Origin: JAKAJA01 sp037440125
Lineage (GTDB): Bacteria; Acidobacteriota; UBA4820; DSQY01
Direction: 5' to 3'
DNA: 59,681 nt
NCBI GenBank assembly: GCA_037440125.1
Contig: JBBIUU010000007.1
Coordinates: 1-59,681 of the forward strand
Below, in pieces: positions 33,474 through 42,699 of the stretch. Each line of letters begins with the position of its first letter. The first letter of the stretch is position 1. A program made the position numbers and the translations under genes. A model generated the notes under the pieces. That model did no database searches, was not told the origin of the DNA, and saw only the letters and a list, made by a program, of their open reading frames with translations.

Positions 33474-36400
33474 ATGCGCCGTCTACCGGTGTCCCTGATC
33501 TTCTCCCTCTCCGCCGTCATGCTCTGGGCCGCGCTTCCGGCCGACGCCCAGACCGCGGGGGTGCCCGCGGCGGCGGCCGCCGCTCTCTCCCCCAACGTGG
33601 GGACGGCAGGCCAGGCCCTGACCGTCACGCTCGTCGGGTGGAAATGCAGGGCGGACTACCGGTACGCCTTCGAGCCCGGCGGCATCGCGGCAACGCCCGC
33701 CCCGTGCCCGCCGGCCGCGGCCATGGCGCCGCCGGCCACGATCCAGCTGGCCATCTCTCCCCAGGCCCAGGCGGGTCCATACACCCTCGTCATCCTCGGC
33801 CGAGACATGCCCGCGCTGCGGGTACCCGGCGCGTTCACGGTCCGGGCCCCGGCCCCCCCGGTGGGACGGCCGGGGCGTGAGGAGCCCCCCATCCGGCCCG
33901 GGACACCCGCACCCAAGGTCCTCCGCGTCTCTCCGCAGGAGCTGACGCCCGGGCAGACCTACACGCTCACGCTCTACGGGGAAGGGTTCACCCAGGGGAT
34001 GACGGTGGATTTCGGCCGGAGTGTGCAGGTGCTCTCGCCGCCCATCCTCCAATCCGCCGGGGGCCAGCAGGCCCAGGTCCAGGTGCTCGTCTCCCCGATC
34101 GCCCTCGAGGGGGTCCGTCTGGCCGAGGCCTCGGACCCGCGGGGTAACGCCTCCCGTGGCCCAGGGGGCGTCCGCATCTTGCCTGCCAAGTCTGGAGGAA
34201 GCCCGACGGCGCATCCTACCGCGCAGATCAAGCCCGTGGAGATAAAAGCTCCCCACGGAAAGATCATCCTCGACCGGCCCAACCGCCAGGGCAGCGGGGA
34301 GTTCCAGCAGGTCAAGATGTGGGACGACCCGCCGATGGTCCAGAAGGACCTCCTCTTCACCTGGTACGAGGACAACCCGGGGGTCGCGGACCACTTCGTT
34401 TGGCGCATCACCGACCGGGACGGCAAGGTCCTGGCCGAAGCCCAGACTCCCGGGAGCAAACCCTACTACCGGGTGACCACCGCCCTGTTGAAAGGGCTTC
34501 CGCCGGGCGAAACGGCGCCTTTCTTTAAGTGGGATCCTTCCCAGGTCTCCGCCATCGCCCAGAACGCCTTGGACTTGAGCCTCGCGAAGGGTGGCTCCGC
34601 CTCATTGAAACAGGTGGGCAAGAACCAGCAGCCCACCCAGGCCCAGGTGAGCGCCCTTCTCGCCTCCATGTCCCAGGGACCGGCCCTTACCACCGTCAAC
34701 CCGGCGGCGATCGCGGGGCTGGTCCTCACCAACAAGGCTCAGGCTCTGTGGCAGGTGCTCGGCTACTGGAAACACCCCATATCGGGCGAGATGGTCGAGG
34801 TGGAGGTGAGCCCCATCTATCCCCTGCGACTGCCCGATGTCCCCAAGGGAATGCTCGACTGCTCTGCCGCCGCACAACCCGGCGCCATTCAGGCCGAATG
34901 CATGAGCGCCACCAAGAGCGTGTCGTGCGTAGCCACAGCCACCTACGCGCTGACGGGAACCATCGAGCTGACCAAAGATCCCTATCCCGTTTCTGTCTCT
35001 CTCGCGTCGCTGCAGACCATGCAGATGGAATACTCCAATGTCTGGCTCGCCTGGGGAGATGGGGTTGTGGAGCCGCTCCGGGTGGACGGGGGTTCCGCTG
35101 GGGCCGACGGCAAAATCAAACTGGTCCTGAACGGGTGTCCCACAAATCCGGGCATTCTCCACACCTACGAGGTCCCGGGCACTTACGACATCAAGATCTA
35201 CTCCCTCCCCACTCCGGATAAGGAGAACCCCGCCACGACGGTGCTCCTGAGCTCCGCAGGCGGCGGGCTCTATGCGGCCGCCGTGCAAAACATGGCGGGC
35301 AAGACAAACATCACTACATCCTCCGGCGCCGTCGTTCGCGCGTCGTTCCCGTCCATAGCATTCGCGACGCAGACGGCGCCCGCCAGCGCTAAGGCTGGCG
35401 CTTCCTCCATGGACACCTCTTCCCAGGTGTCCCAGCTCGCGACCCCGAACTTGTCGTACGCGGGGGCCGATGCCTACCTCATCGCCTGCTTTTCCAAGGT
35501 CCTCGTAGAGGAGCCGCCGGATCTCACCGCCGAGGGTCCCCTCCATTTACTGAAAGCGGAAGTCACGGAATTCCCCGGCTACTCGGGCAAGCCGGCCAAG
35601 GTGAGCGACTGCGCGGAGGCGTTTACGGCCAGGGCCACCATCACCTACTATGGAACCGGCTACGCCGTGTGGTTCTGGACCGTGGATGGTGAGGTCATGC
35701 TGGGGGACTTCAAGAAATTGCCCCCGGCCTCGAAGAAGTCTCCCGCGAAATACGACATCGAGTCTCCTGCCCTGCCCGTGCCACTCACGGGCAAGCCTCA
35801 TGGCGTCTGCGTTCGCGTTAAGGCCATTGGGGAGATCGGAGATATCTCCAAGGTCATCGCCTCTGGAACGGCCTGCGGTTCGACCCCCCCGGCGCCGCCT
35901 GCCGTGACGAGGCTCGTCATGCGCCCGTCGACCATGAGCTTTGCGGACATGGGCTCGCAGGTGACGATCGGCGCCGGGGGCGCCCTCTCCCCGAACCCCG
36001 GCGCACTCCGGTCCCCCGCTCACTCGGGGAGCGCCTCGGGTGGCGTCATTGTGACGGCCATGCAGGACGCGTCTCTCCCGCTCCTCGCCCAGCTCCAGCT
36101 CCAGCAGACCGAGCGGGACATCTGGTCCGAACCGGCGGCCTACGATGTAGTTCCCCATGACCCCTCGGTGCCCTGCCGGCTCTTCTTCCAGGCGAAGGGC
36201 GGCCCCTTCACCATCAGCGATGTGACCGAGATGAAGCAGGAGGAAGACGGGACCTTCTCCGGCAAGGGCAAACTCCACCTCGCCCTCCCGGCCGGGCCCG
36301 ATGGGTCCTCGCCCCTCTATGTACCGCTCGCCTTCAGCCATTTCACGCTGACCGGCGCCGGGGATGGCCGAGAGGTGACGGTCGGGACGCTGGATACCGC

Positions 36401-38618
36401 GCCCACCTCGACGGCCTCCCTCAGCGGCGATGTCACGGGTCTCACGGGCAAGCTCACCCATGTGAAGGCCGTGGCGGGGGTGGACAACCCCTTCACGGTA
36501 ACTTTCTCCCTCGGCCTCTCTGGCAACGCATGGCTCAAGCCCGAGGGCTCGGCCATGTCTCTCAACGCCACGGGGGCTATCACAAAGGACGGGGACTTTT
36601 ACGCCGACTCGGACGCCGGCAAGCCTCTCGTGTTGCCAGCGGCCGCCATCGGCATGTCGGGTTTCATCCTAGAGGGCCAGGAACTGGTCGTGGATTGGAG
36701 CCACACCCAGGGCCAATCTCCTCCCGATTCGGCATGCTTCGCCGCCGGCGCCGGCCAAGGCGCCGAGTGGGTCGGGCTTTTGATCAAGAAGGGAACGCTC
36801 AAACCCTATGCCTTCGGTTCGCCCTCCTTGGGCGCCCCGATCGCCCTGGACCACTGGGCCGTAGGTTGGGGAGGCCTGTCGGGCTCTTTGCCCAAGAGGA
36901 GCCTCTCCTCGTCCGTGCCTCTGGGCGGAATGACGCTTCAAGTGAAGGACCTGAGCGCGGAGTTGTGCGGCTCCTCCCTCAAGGCGCTCTATGGCGTGGA
37001 CCTCAAACAAGTCCCCCTCATCGAGGCCGATGTCCCGGGCACGCTCCAAGTGGACATGAAAGGCAACCTGATCTCCAATTTCTCGGCCCCCAACATCACC
37101 AAGGAATACGGCACGCTGAAGATGGAGCTTTTGGACGCCGATTTCAATAACCAGGCCGGGCAGGGGTGGCGCGTGGCGCTCGATTCGGCCTTTACCTTCA
37201 GCGCAAAGGGGACGGTGGTCGCGACGGTCTATGTGGACGGCATCTGCGTGAAGGGCAACGGCGAGGCCTTTTGGAAAGACGGCACCACGGGCGCCACCCT
37301 TCCCCTCGGTGGCTCGGGCAGCCTCGGGCCCGTGAAAATGGATCTCGTCCAGCTCGGGCTCAAACTCTCTTCGCACAACGGAAAACCAGCCGTGGACTTC
37401 GGGCTGGACGCCAAGTTCCGCATCAGCGACGTCCTCGCCCCCTCCTACAACACGCTTGCCTACAAACTCCAGGCCAACAGCCCGATGAACTGCTCCGAGC
37501 CGTCCCTGGGCAGCTTCGACATCGACGCCTCCTACCCTCCCTCCTCGCCTGTGATCACCGTGAAGGCCAAGGTCACCTTGAGCGACGTCGGCCACGGGAA
37601 CATCCGGTTTGCCGGAAAGAGCTCTGTGGTCCTCCTCGACACGGGCCAGATCGACGCGGACTTCATGCTGGGCTACCAGAACGGCAAGGACTACTGGCTG
37701 ACCCGGGTGGCCGTGCCCCTGGGCCCCAACGGCATCACGCTCTATGCCCCCTATCTAAGCCTCTACCGGCTCGAGGGAGGCCTGGGGCATAACATCCCCA
37801 TCCACGCCTTCAGCTACGCCACCAACATCTCCAACCTGCCTCCCTCCATCGACGGCTCCTACCTCTTCATGGCCGGTGCCCGTCTCGGCGACAGTGCGGG
37901 CGGCTTCGTCTACACCTTCGACGGGAACCTCACGGTGAAGGCGACTGGGGCCGACGCGGGCTTCCGCATCAACATCCAGGCGTGGCTGCTCACCGCCGAC
38001 CACTCTGGCCAGGGCCAGTTCCAGGGGTTCATCCAGTACGCCGGCTCGAGCTTCGACGCGGGCCTCTGGGGCGAGTACCACATCCTCGGCGACGCGGTCT
38101 GGGTCAAGGCGCCCAACAACGCCTGCTCGGTCCACTTCGGCCCGGACGGCTGGCACATCTACGCCGGCCAGAACGTGGAGGGCTTGAAGCTCCAAGCGCA
38201 CCTCCTGGTTTCTGACTGCTACGGATACCTGATGCTGGACGGCGCCGGCTTCAGGGTGGGCGGGAGCATCGTTTCCAAGATGCATTTTGGAGGCACCCTC
38301 TGGGGCTTCGGCGCCCATGTGAACTGCGATATCAGCCAGGCGGCGGAGATCGCGGTTCTCACCGACCCGCTCCAGGTCAAGGGCGACTATTGGGTGACCG
38401 TGGCGGTGGACGCGGGCATTGACACGCCCGTCGGGTGCCTCTGCGTGGGACCGAGCGTGGGCCTGCACATTTACGCCAGTGCTCTCCCCGTTTCGGTGTG
38501 CGGCGAGGCCCACATCGATTTTGGTTGCATCTGCGTTTGCCCGTGCTGGGATTTCAGTTGGGAATGCTGCTGCGACTGCTACGGCACCACGGTCGGCGGC
38601 ATTTGTGTGAGCTTGTAG
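33474..38618 (+). CDS. giant exported protein with IPT/PKD-like units and cysteine-rich C terminus (1714 aa)
   Basis: TAGGAGGTCGGCC before the ATG and a signal peptide (LIFSLSAVMLWAALPADAQ) define the start. The N-terminal quarter has IPT-like units (SPQELTPGQTYTLTLYGEGF). A PKD-like unit (VWLAWGDGVVEPL ... ILHTYEVPGTYDIKIYS) lies at about 520-580. The remaining 1000 residues are beta-rich, including AKGTVVATVYVDGICVKGNG, ACSVHFGPDGWHIYAGQNVE and LMLDGAGFRVGGSIVSKMHF. The final 62 residues hold 12 cysteines (GCICVCPCWDFSWECCCDCY). Large parts match no family I recognise. Translation coupling with the flanking genes is likely (10- and 9-base gaps). A surface-exposed or released structural protein delivered with the barrel protein is the working idea. 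Confidence 0.8.
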   Translation: MRRLPVSLIFSLSAVMLWAALPADAQTAGVPAAAAAALSPNVGTAGQALTVTLVGWKCRADYRYAFEPGGIAATPAPCPPAAAMAPPATIQLAISPQAQAGPYTLVILGRDMPALRVPGAFTVRAPAPPVGRPGREEPPIRPGTPAPKVLRVSPQELTPGQTYTLTLYGEGFTQGMTVDFGRSVQVLSPPILQSAGGQQAQVQVLVSPIALEGVRLAEASDPRGNASRGPGGVRILPAKSGGSPTAHPTAQIKPVEIKAPHGKIILDRPNRQGSGEFQQVKMWDDPPMVQKDLLFTWYEDNPGVADHFVWRITDRDGKVLAEAQTPGSKPYYRVTTALLKGLPPGETAPFFKWDPSQVSAIAQNALDLSLAKGGSASLKQVGKNQQPTQAQVSALLASMSQGPALTTVNPAAIAGLVLTNKAQALWQVLGYWKHPISGEMVEVEVSPIYPLRLPDVPKGMLDCSAAAQPGAIQAECMSATKSVSCVATATYALTGTIELTKDPYPVSVSLASLQTMQMEYSNVWLAWGDGVVEPLRVDGGSAGADGKIKLVLNGCPTNPGILHTYEVPGTYDIKIYSLPTPDKENPATTVLLSSAGGGLYAAAVQNMAGKTNITTSSGAVVRASFPSIAFATQTAPASAKAGASSMDTSSQVSQLATPNLSYAGADAYLIACFSKVLVEEPPDLTAEGPLHLLKAEVTEFPGYSGKPAKVSDCAEAFTARATITYYGTGYAVWFWTVDGEVMLGDFKKLPPASKKSPAKYDIESPALPVPLTGKPHGVCVRVKAIGEIGDISKVIASGTACGSTPPAPPAVTRLVMRPSTMSFADMGSQVTIGAGGALSPNPGALRSPAHSGSASGGVIVTAMQDASLPLLAQLQLQQTERDIWSEPAAYDVVPHDPSVPCRLFFQAKGGPFTISDVTEMKQEEDGTFSGKGKLHLALPAGPDGSSPLYVPLAFSHFTLTGAGDGREVTVGTLDTAPTSTASLSGDVTGLTGKLTHVKAVAGVDNPFTVTFSLGLSGNAWLKPEGSAMSLNATGAITKDGDFYADSDAGKPLVLPAAAIGMSGFILEGQELVVDWSHTQGQSPPDSACFAAGAGQGAEWVGLLIKKGTLKPYAFGSPSLGAPIALDHWAVGWGGLSGSLPKRSLSSSVPLGGMTLQVKDLSAELCGSSLKALYGVDLKQVPLIEADVPGTLQVDMKGNLISNFSAPNITKEYGTLKMELLDADFNNQAGQGWRVALDSAFTFSAKGTVVATVYVDGICVKGNGEAFWKDGTTGATLPLGGSGSLGPVKMDLVQLGLKLSSHNGKPAVDFGLDAKFRISDVLAPSYNTLAYKLQANSPMNCSEPSLGSFDIDASYPPSSPVITVKAKVTLSDVGHGNIRFAGKSSVVLLDTGQIDADFMLGYQNGKDYWLTRVAVPLGPNGITLYAPYLSLYRLEGGLGHNIPIHAFSYATNISNLPPSIDGSYLFMAGARLGDSAGGFVYTFDGNLTVKATGADAGFRINIQAWLLTADHSGQGQFQGFIQYAGSSFDAGLWGEYHILGDAVWVKAPNNACSVHFGPDGWHIYAGQNVEGLKLQAHLLVSDCYGYLMLDGAGFRVGGSIVSKMHFGGTLWGFGAHVNCDISQAAEIAVLTDPLQVKGDYWVTVAVDAGIDTPVGCLCVGPSVGLHIYASALPVSVCGEAHIDFGCICVCPCWDFSWECCCDCYGTTVGGICVSL

Positions 38619-38627
38619 GAGCGGGCC

Positions 38628-40646
38628 ATGCGGAATTCTCTGCGCTTTCTTCTTCCGGTGCTCTTCCTGGCTGCGGCTTTGTCTTCTGTCGCCCAGGTCC
38701 CTACCGAAACGGGCTTTCTGCCCGCCCTCAGCGACGGCTCGGGTTCCGTGAAACTGATCTGGACGCCCCCAATGGGGGCCTGGCTCGCCGATGGGTTCAC
38801 GCTGGAACGGGCGGGTCTCTCGGGACCTTTCGCGCCTGTTGCCAAGGGGTTGCGCCCCGACTGGGACCCGGCACTCACGGCGTCCCTTCCAGGCTCTCAG
38901 CGAGATCCCATCAAGCGCCTGGGTGAGTTGAACCGGCAGGCGGCAACCGGCAAGGTCTCCGAGGACTTCTCGGGGCTCAAGAACTTCCTTTTCTTTGCCG
39001 CTTACGGCGACCTCGCCATGGCCCGTGCCATGGGGCTCGCCTGGGAGGACCATCCAGAAACAGGCGGGCCGTATCTTTACCGCATCGTGGACGGGGCGGG
39101 GAAAATCTACGCCGCGTCACTCCCGGTTGACCCAGCCCAGGCGACGCCGCCCGGCCCCCCTCCGCCCGAACTGAAGGCCGAATCCACGCCTGAGGGGGTG
39201 CGGTTGGATTGGGGCAAGGTGAAACCCGGCAAGGATGCCCCAATCCCGGTTCTGGCGTTTCGTGTGAAGCGAGACGATGGCAAGGGCTTCGTGGCCCTCG
39301 GAAAAGGTCCTCTGCTGGGGGCCGGCGACAAGCAGCGCCAAGAGAAAAACCTGCCCCGCTACCTTGACGCCGAGGCGCCCCAAGGACAAGACGTCCGTTA
39401 CACAGTCGTGGGGATCGACATCTTCGGGCGCGAGACCCAGGCGGCCCCGCCGTTGGCCGTGTCCATCCCCGACTTCGCCGCGTCCTACCCGCCGGCCGGA
39501 CTGAAGGTGGAGCCATCGGGAGGGAAGGTCATCCTCACATGGAACCCTTCTGACCGGTCCAAGACGGCAGGGTACATCATCGAACGCGCTGCATATGGGG
39601 AGGGGCCCTGGGAGGTGCTGACCCCCAAGGTTCTGCCCCGGAGTACGACGCGATTCGAAAACACTACGCCGAAAGCGGGACAGCGGCTTTACTACAGGAT
39701 CACCGCCAGGGACACTTCCGGCCGAACGGGTTCGCCCTCGGCGCCGGTTATGGTGGTTGCCCGGGCCGGCGCCGCGCCTGCTGCACCGTCAAACCTCCGT
39801 GCCACCCTTGGCATTCAGCGCGTTCAGCTTGTCTGGGACGCGGTTCCTAACGCCGTGGCCTATCAAGTGGAGCGCACGGACCCCGGTTCCGATCGCTGGA
39901 CACCGGCCTCCTCCCACGCGACCCCAGAGCCACGGTATGAAGATGCCCTCGTCACGGGTCAGAAAGGCGCCCTGCGGTACCGTGTCATTGCGGTAGCCGG
40001 AGACAACACGATGGGGGCGCCGAGCGCGGTCCTCGATGTGCCTCTGCCCCGGAACTTTCCCCCCTCCACTCCTCGCATCACCGGGTTCGATGGGACCGGC
40101 GGCCGCGTGACCCTCGCCTTCGTTCCGTCGGGCGACCCGGCGGGCACGGCTGGGTTCTATGTCTTGCGGGGTCCTTCTCTCGCTGCCACGCCGGAGGTGC
40201 TCCAAGTTCAGCCCCTTGCGGGCTCGGCGCGCGAGTATACGGACGAACATGTCCTGGCGGGCGAACAGTTCGTCTACCGTCTGGTTGCCGTGGACACAGC
40301 CCTCAACCGCTCCGAGGCGTCGGCTCCGGTCAGCGTGCGCGTGGGTGAATCCGCACTTTCCGCCCCAGCCGCGCCACTCGCTCGATTCGTTTCCGGGGTT
40401 CTTCCCAAGGTTGTAGTGACCTTCCAGCCCGCACCTGAGGGGAACCTCGCCATGGTTCAGCGCCGCGCGCCCGGGGAAACAACATGGCTCCAGGTCGCGG
40501 GGCCAGCTCCGCCAGGGGTGAGCGAGGCATCCGACTTACGCCCGCCTAGGTCCGGTAAGGCTTCATACCGGGTTTTCTACAAGACGCCGATGGGCACCCC
40601 AGGGCCCCCCTCGCCGGAGGTGGAGGTGGTGATCCCCTCGAGGTAG
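38628..40646 (+). CDS. exported fibronectin type III repeat protein (672 aa)
   Basis: TAGGAGCGGGCC before the ATG and a signal peptide (LRFLLPVLFLAAALSSVAQ) set the start. After an N-terminal FN3-like unit interrupted by a helical insertion (about 65-135), regular FN3 domains follow at roughly 170-280, 285-375, 380-470, 475-565 and 570-672. They are recognisable by VKLIW, VRLDWG, KVILTWNPSDRSKTAGYIIE, VQLVWDAVPNAVAYQVERTD and YRVIAVAGDN strands. FN3 repeats usually mediate protein or glycan contacts outside the cell. It is the last gene of the 30122-40646 cluster, followed by a hairpin terminator at 40676. No catalytic domain is seen. Confidence 0.85.
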   Translation: MRNSLRFLLPVLFLAAALSSVAQVPTETGFLPALSDGSGSVKLIWTPPMGAWLADGFTLERAGLSGPFAPVAKGLRPDWDPALTASLPGSQRDPIKRLGELNRQAATGKVSEDFSGLKNFLFFAAYGDLAMARAMGLAWEDHPETGGPYLYRIVDGAGKIYAASLPVDPAQATPPGPPPPELKAESTPEGVRLDWGKVKPGKDAPIPVLAFRVKRDDGKGFVALGKGPLLGAGDKQRQEKNLPRYLDAEAPQGQDVRYTVVGIDIFGRETQAAPPLAVSIPDFAASYPPAGLKVEPSGGKVILTWNPSDRSKTAGYIIERAAYGEGPWEVLTPKVLPRSTTRFENTTPKAGQRLYYRITARDTSGRTGSPSAPVMVVARAGAAPAAPSNLRATLGIQRVQLVWDAVPNAVAYQVERTDPGSDRWTPASSHATPEPRYEDALVTGQKGALRYRVIAVAGDNTMGAPSAVLDVPLPRNFPPSTPRITGFDGTGGRVTLAFVPSGDPAGTAGFYVLRGPSLAATPEVLQVQPLAGSAREYTDEHVLAGEQFVYRLVAVDTALNRSEASAPVSVRVGESALSAPAAPLARFVSGVLPKVVVTFQPAPEGNLAMVQRRAPGETTWLQVAGPAPPGVSEASDLRPPRSGKASYRVFYKTPMGTPGPPSPEVEVVIPSR

Positions 40647-40675
40647 GGAAGGGACGTCCCCTCCTGGACGCGCGG

Positions 40676-40709
40676 AGGCCCAGCCAAGACAGGCTGGGCC
40701 TCATTCGTT
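40676..40709 (+). terminator. hairpin terminator between convergent genes
   Basis: A perfect 10-bp stem (AGGCCCAGCC, loop AAGACA, GGCTGGGCCT) lies 29 bases after the FN3 gene and is followed by a weak T-rich tail (CATTCGTTC). Its position between convergent genes (40646 and the glnS stop at 40725) suits a terminator serving mainly the plus strand. Confidence 0.7.
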
Positions 40710-40724
40710 CCGATGGGAGGGGAC

Positions 40725-42446
40725 TCAGCCCTTGCTGCGCTGCTGGATCCTCGCCCACGTGTCCTTGAGGGTGACCGCGCGGTTGAAGACGGGGCGGCCG
40801 GGGGCGGAGTCGCGGTCGCAACAGAAGTATCCGAGGCGCTCGAACTGCACGATCTCGCCGGGCGCGCACCCGTCGAGGGCGGGCTCGAGCTTGCAGCGGC
40901 CCAACGCCACGAGGGACTCGGGGTTGAGGTTGACCGTGTAGTCCTGCCCCTCGGGGGCCTTGTCGGGGTTCTCGGCCTTGAAGAGGCGGTCGTAGAGGCG
41001 CACCTCCGCGTCCACCGCGTGGTCCGAGGAGACCCAGTGCAACGTCGCCTTGGGCGAGCGCCCGTCGGGCGAGGAACCGCCGCGGGTGTCGAGGTCCACG
41101 GTGCAGCGAAGCGCGGTCACCTCGCCCGCCTCGTCCTTCTCCACGCCCGTGCACGTGATGAAGTAGGCGCCGCGAAGGCGCACCTCGCGACCGGGGCTGA
41201 GGCGGAAGAACTTCTTGGGCGGGTCCTCCATGAAGTCGTCCCTCTCGATGTAGAGCACCTTCGAGAAGGGCACCTTGCGCGTGCCGGCGGAGGGGTCCTC
41301 CGGGTTGTTCACGAGGTCCATCTCCTCGACCCGGCCCTCGGGGTAGTTCTCCAGGACGACCCTGAGCGGGCGGAGGACGGCCATGCGGCGTGGCGCGCGC
41401 TTGTTGAGATCGTCGCGGAGGCACTCCTCGAGGTAGGCCACCTCCACCGTGCTGTTGGCCTTGGCCACGCCCACCTTGGTCGCGAAGGCCCGGATGGCCT
41501 CGGGGGTGTAGCCCCGGCGGCGGTAGCCCGCGAGGGTGGGCATGCGCGGGTCGTCCCAGCCGGTGACGATCCCCTTCTGCACGAGGTCGAGGAGCTTGCG
41601 CTTGCTCATGACGGTGTAGGTGAGGTTGAGGCGAGCGAACTCGTACTGGTGGGGTGCGTGGGGCACGGGGAGGTTCTCGATGAACCAGTCGTAGAGGGGC
41701 CGGTGGGCCTCGAACTCGAGCGTGCAGATGGAGTGCGTGATCCCCTCGATGGCATCGCTCTGCCCGTGCGCGTAGTCGTACATGGGGTAGATGCACCACT
41801 CGTCGCCCGTGCGGTGGTGCGTGGCGCGCAGGATGCGGTAGAGCACGGGGTCGCGCATGTTCAGGTTCGGGTGCGCCATGTCGATCTTGGCGCGGAGCGT
41901 GCGTGAGCCGTCGGGGAACTCGCCGGCCTTCATGCGGCGCAGGAGGTCCAGGTTCTCATCGACGCCGCGCTCCCGGTAGGGGCTGGGCCGGCCCGGCTCG
42001 GTGAGCGTGCCGCGGTACAGGCGGACCTCGTCGGCGTTCAGGTCGCAGACGTAGGCCTTGCCCGCGCGCACCAGGTCTTCGGCCCAGGCGTAGAGCTGGC
42101 CGAAGTAGTCGCTCGCGAAGTAGAGGTGACCGCCCCAGTCCCAGCCGAGCCAGCGGATGTCCTCCTGGATGGAGTCCACGTACTCCTGCTCTTCCTTGCT
42201 GGGGTTGGTGTCGTCGAAGCGGAGGTGGCAGCGGCCCCCGAACTCCTTGGCAACGCCGAAGTTCAGGCAGATGGACTTGGCGTGGCCGATGTGGAGGTAG
42301 CCGTTGGGTTCGGGCGGGAAGCGCGTGATGGGGAACTCGACCTTCCCCGCCTCGAGGTCCTTCGCGACGATGTCGCGGATGAAATCGCTGGGGCGCGCCG
42401 GGGCGGCGTCCCTCGCCTCCCCGCCCTGCTTCTCGTCGCTCGACAT
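40725..42446 (-). CDS. glnS: glutaminyl-tRNA synthetase
   Basis: This 573-aa class I synthetase has the HIGH motif in PPEPNGYLHIGHAKSICLNF, the RFDDTNP signature at the start of the acceptor-binding fold, YDYAHGQSDAIEGITHSICT, and the KMSKS equivalent VMSKRKL. The C-terminal anticodon-binding beta barrels are complete (VPFSKVLYIERDDF; GYFCCDRDSAPGRPVFNRAV). The RDP-x-x-YR-I-x-R and QYEFARLNLTYTVMSKRKL blocks separate GlnRS from GluRS. It charges tRNA-Gln directly, so this organism need not depend solely on the amidotransferase route. The upstream flank (42447-42576) is short and AT-richer; the downstream neighbour is convergent. Confidence 0.97.
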   Translation of the reverse strand: MSSDEKQGGEARDAAPARPSDFIRDIVAKDLEAGKVEFPITRFPPEPNGYLHIGHAKSICLNFGVAKEFGGRCHLRFDDTNPSKEEQEYVDSIQEDIRWLGWDWGGHLYFASDYFGQLYAWAEDLVRAGKAYVCDLNADEVRLYRGTLTEPGRPSPYRERGVDENLDLLRRMKAGEFPDGSRTLRAKIDMAHPNLNMRDPVLYRILRATHHRTGDEWCIYPMYDYAHGQSDAIEGITHSICTLEFEAHRPLYDWFIENLPVPHAPHQYEFARLNLTYTVMSKRKLLDLVQKGIVTGWDDPRMPTLAGYRRRGYTPEAIRAFATKVGVAKANSTVEVAYLEECLRDDLNKRAPRRMAVLRPLRVVLENYPEGRVEEMDLVNNPEDPSAGTRKVPFSKVLYIERDDFMEDPPKKFFRLSPGREVRLRGAYFITCTGVEKDEAGEVTALRCTVDLDTRGGSSPDGRSPKATLHWVSSDHAVDAEVRLYDRLFKAENPDKAPEGQDYTVNLNPESLVALGRCKLEPALDGCAPGEIVQFERLGYFCCDRDSAPGRPVFNRAVTLKDTWARIQQRSKG

Positions 42447-42576
42447 GGTGGCACCTCTAAGTGGACGGGGCGGAGGAAACCCCTCCGCCCTTGAGGTGGA
42501 AGTGTATCACGGGTGGAGAGGCGTGATTGGGTGATTAAGCAACTTTCAGCTATAAGCCATCCGCTGTCAGCTTTCG

Positions 42577-42648
42577 GCTCACCGCTCACCGCTCACCGCT
42601 CACTGCTCACGGCTCACGGCTCACGGTTCACTGCTCACCGCTCACGCC
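42577..42648. repeat. 7-bp tandem array (GCTCACC/GCTCACG type, about 10 copies)
   Basis: Near-continuous heptamers GCTCACC, GCTCACT and GCTCACG with a few variants, in the intergenic space between glnS and the receiver gene. Confidence 0.9.
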
Positions 42649-42653
42649 TTCGC

Positions 42654-42695
42654 GTCTCGCGTCTAACGTCTAACGTCTAACGTCTAACGTCTCAC
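42654..42695. repeat. 7-bp tandem array (GTCTAAC type, 6 copies)
   Basis: GTCTCGC, four GTCTAAC and GTCTCAC end five bases from the stop codon of the minus-strand gene at 42700. The unit differs from the adjacent GCTCACC array but matches that at 15742-15827. Confidence 0.92.
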
Positions 42696-42699
42696 ATCC

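Noticed and set aside
30122..38618. Classical two-partner secretion or autotransporter pair
   Set aside because: The first protein lacks recognisable POTRA domains and the FhaC-type barrel motif, and the second lacks a TPS domain or beta-helix repeats near its N terminus.
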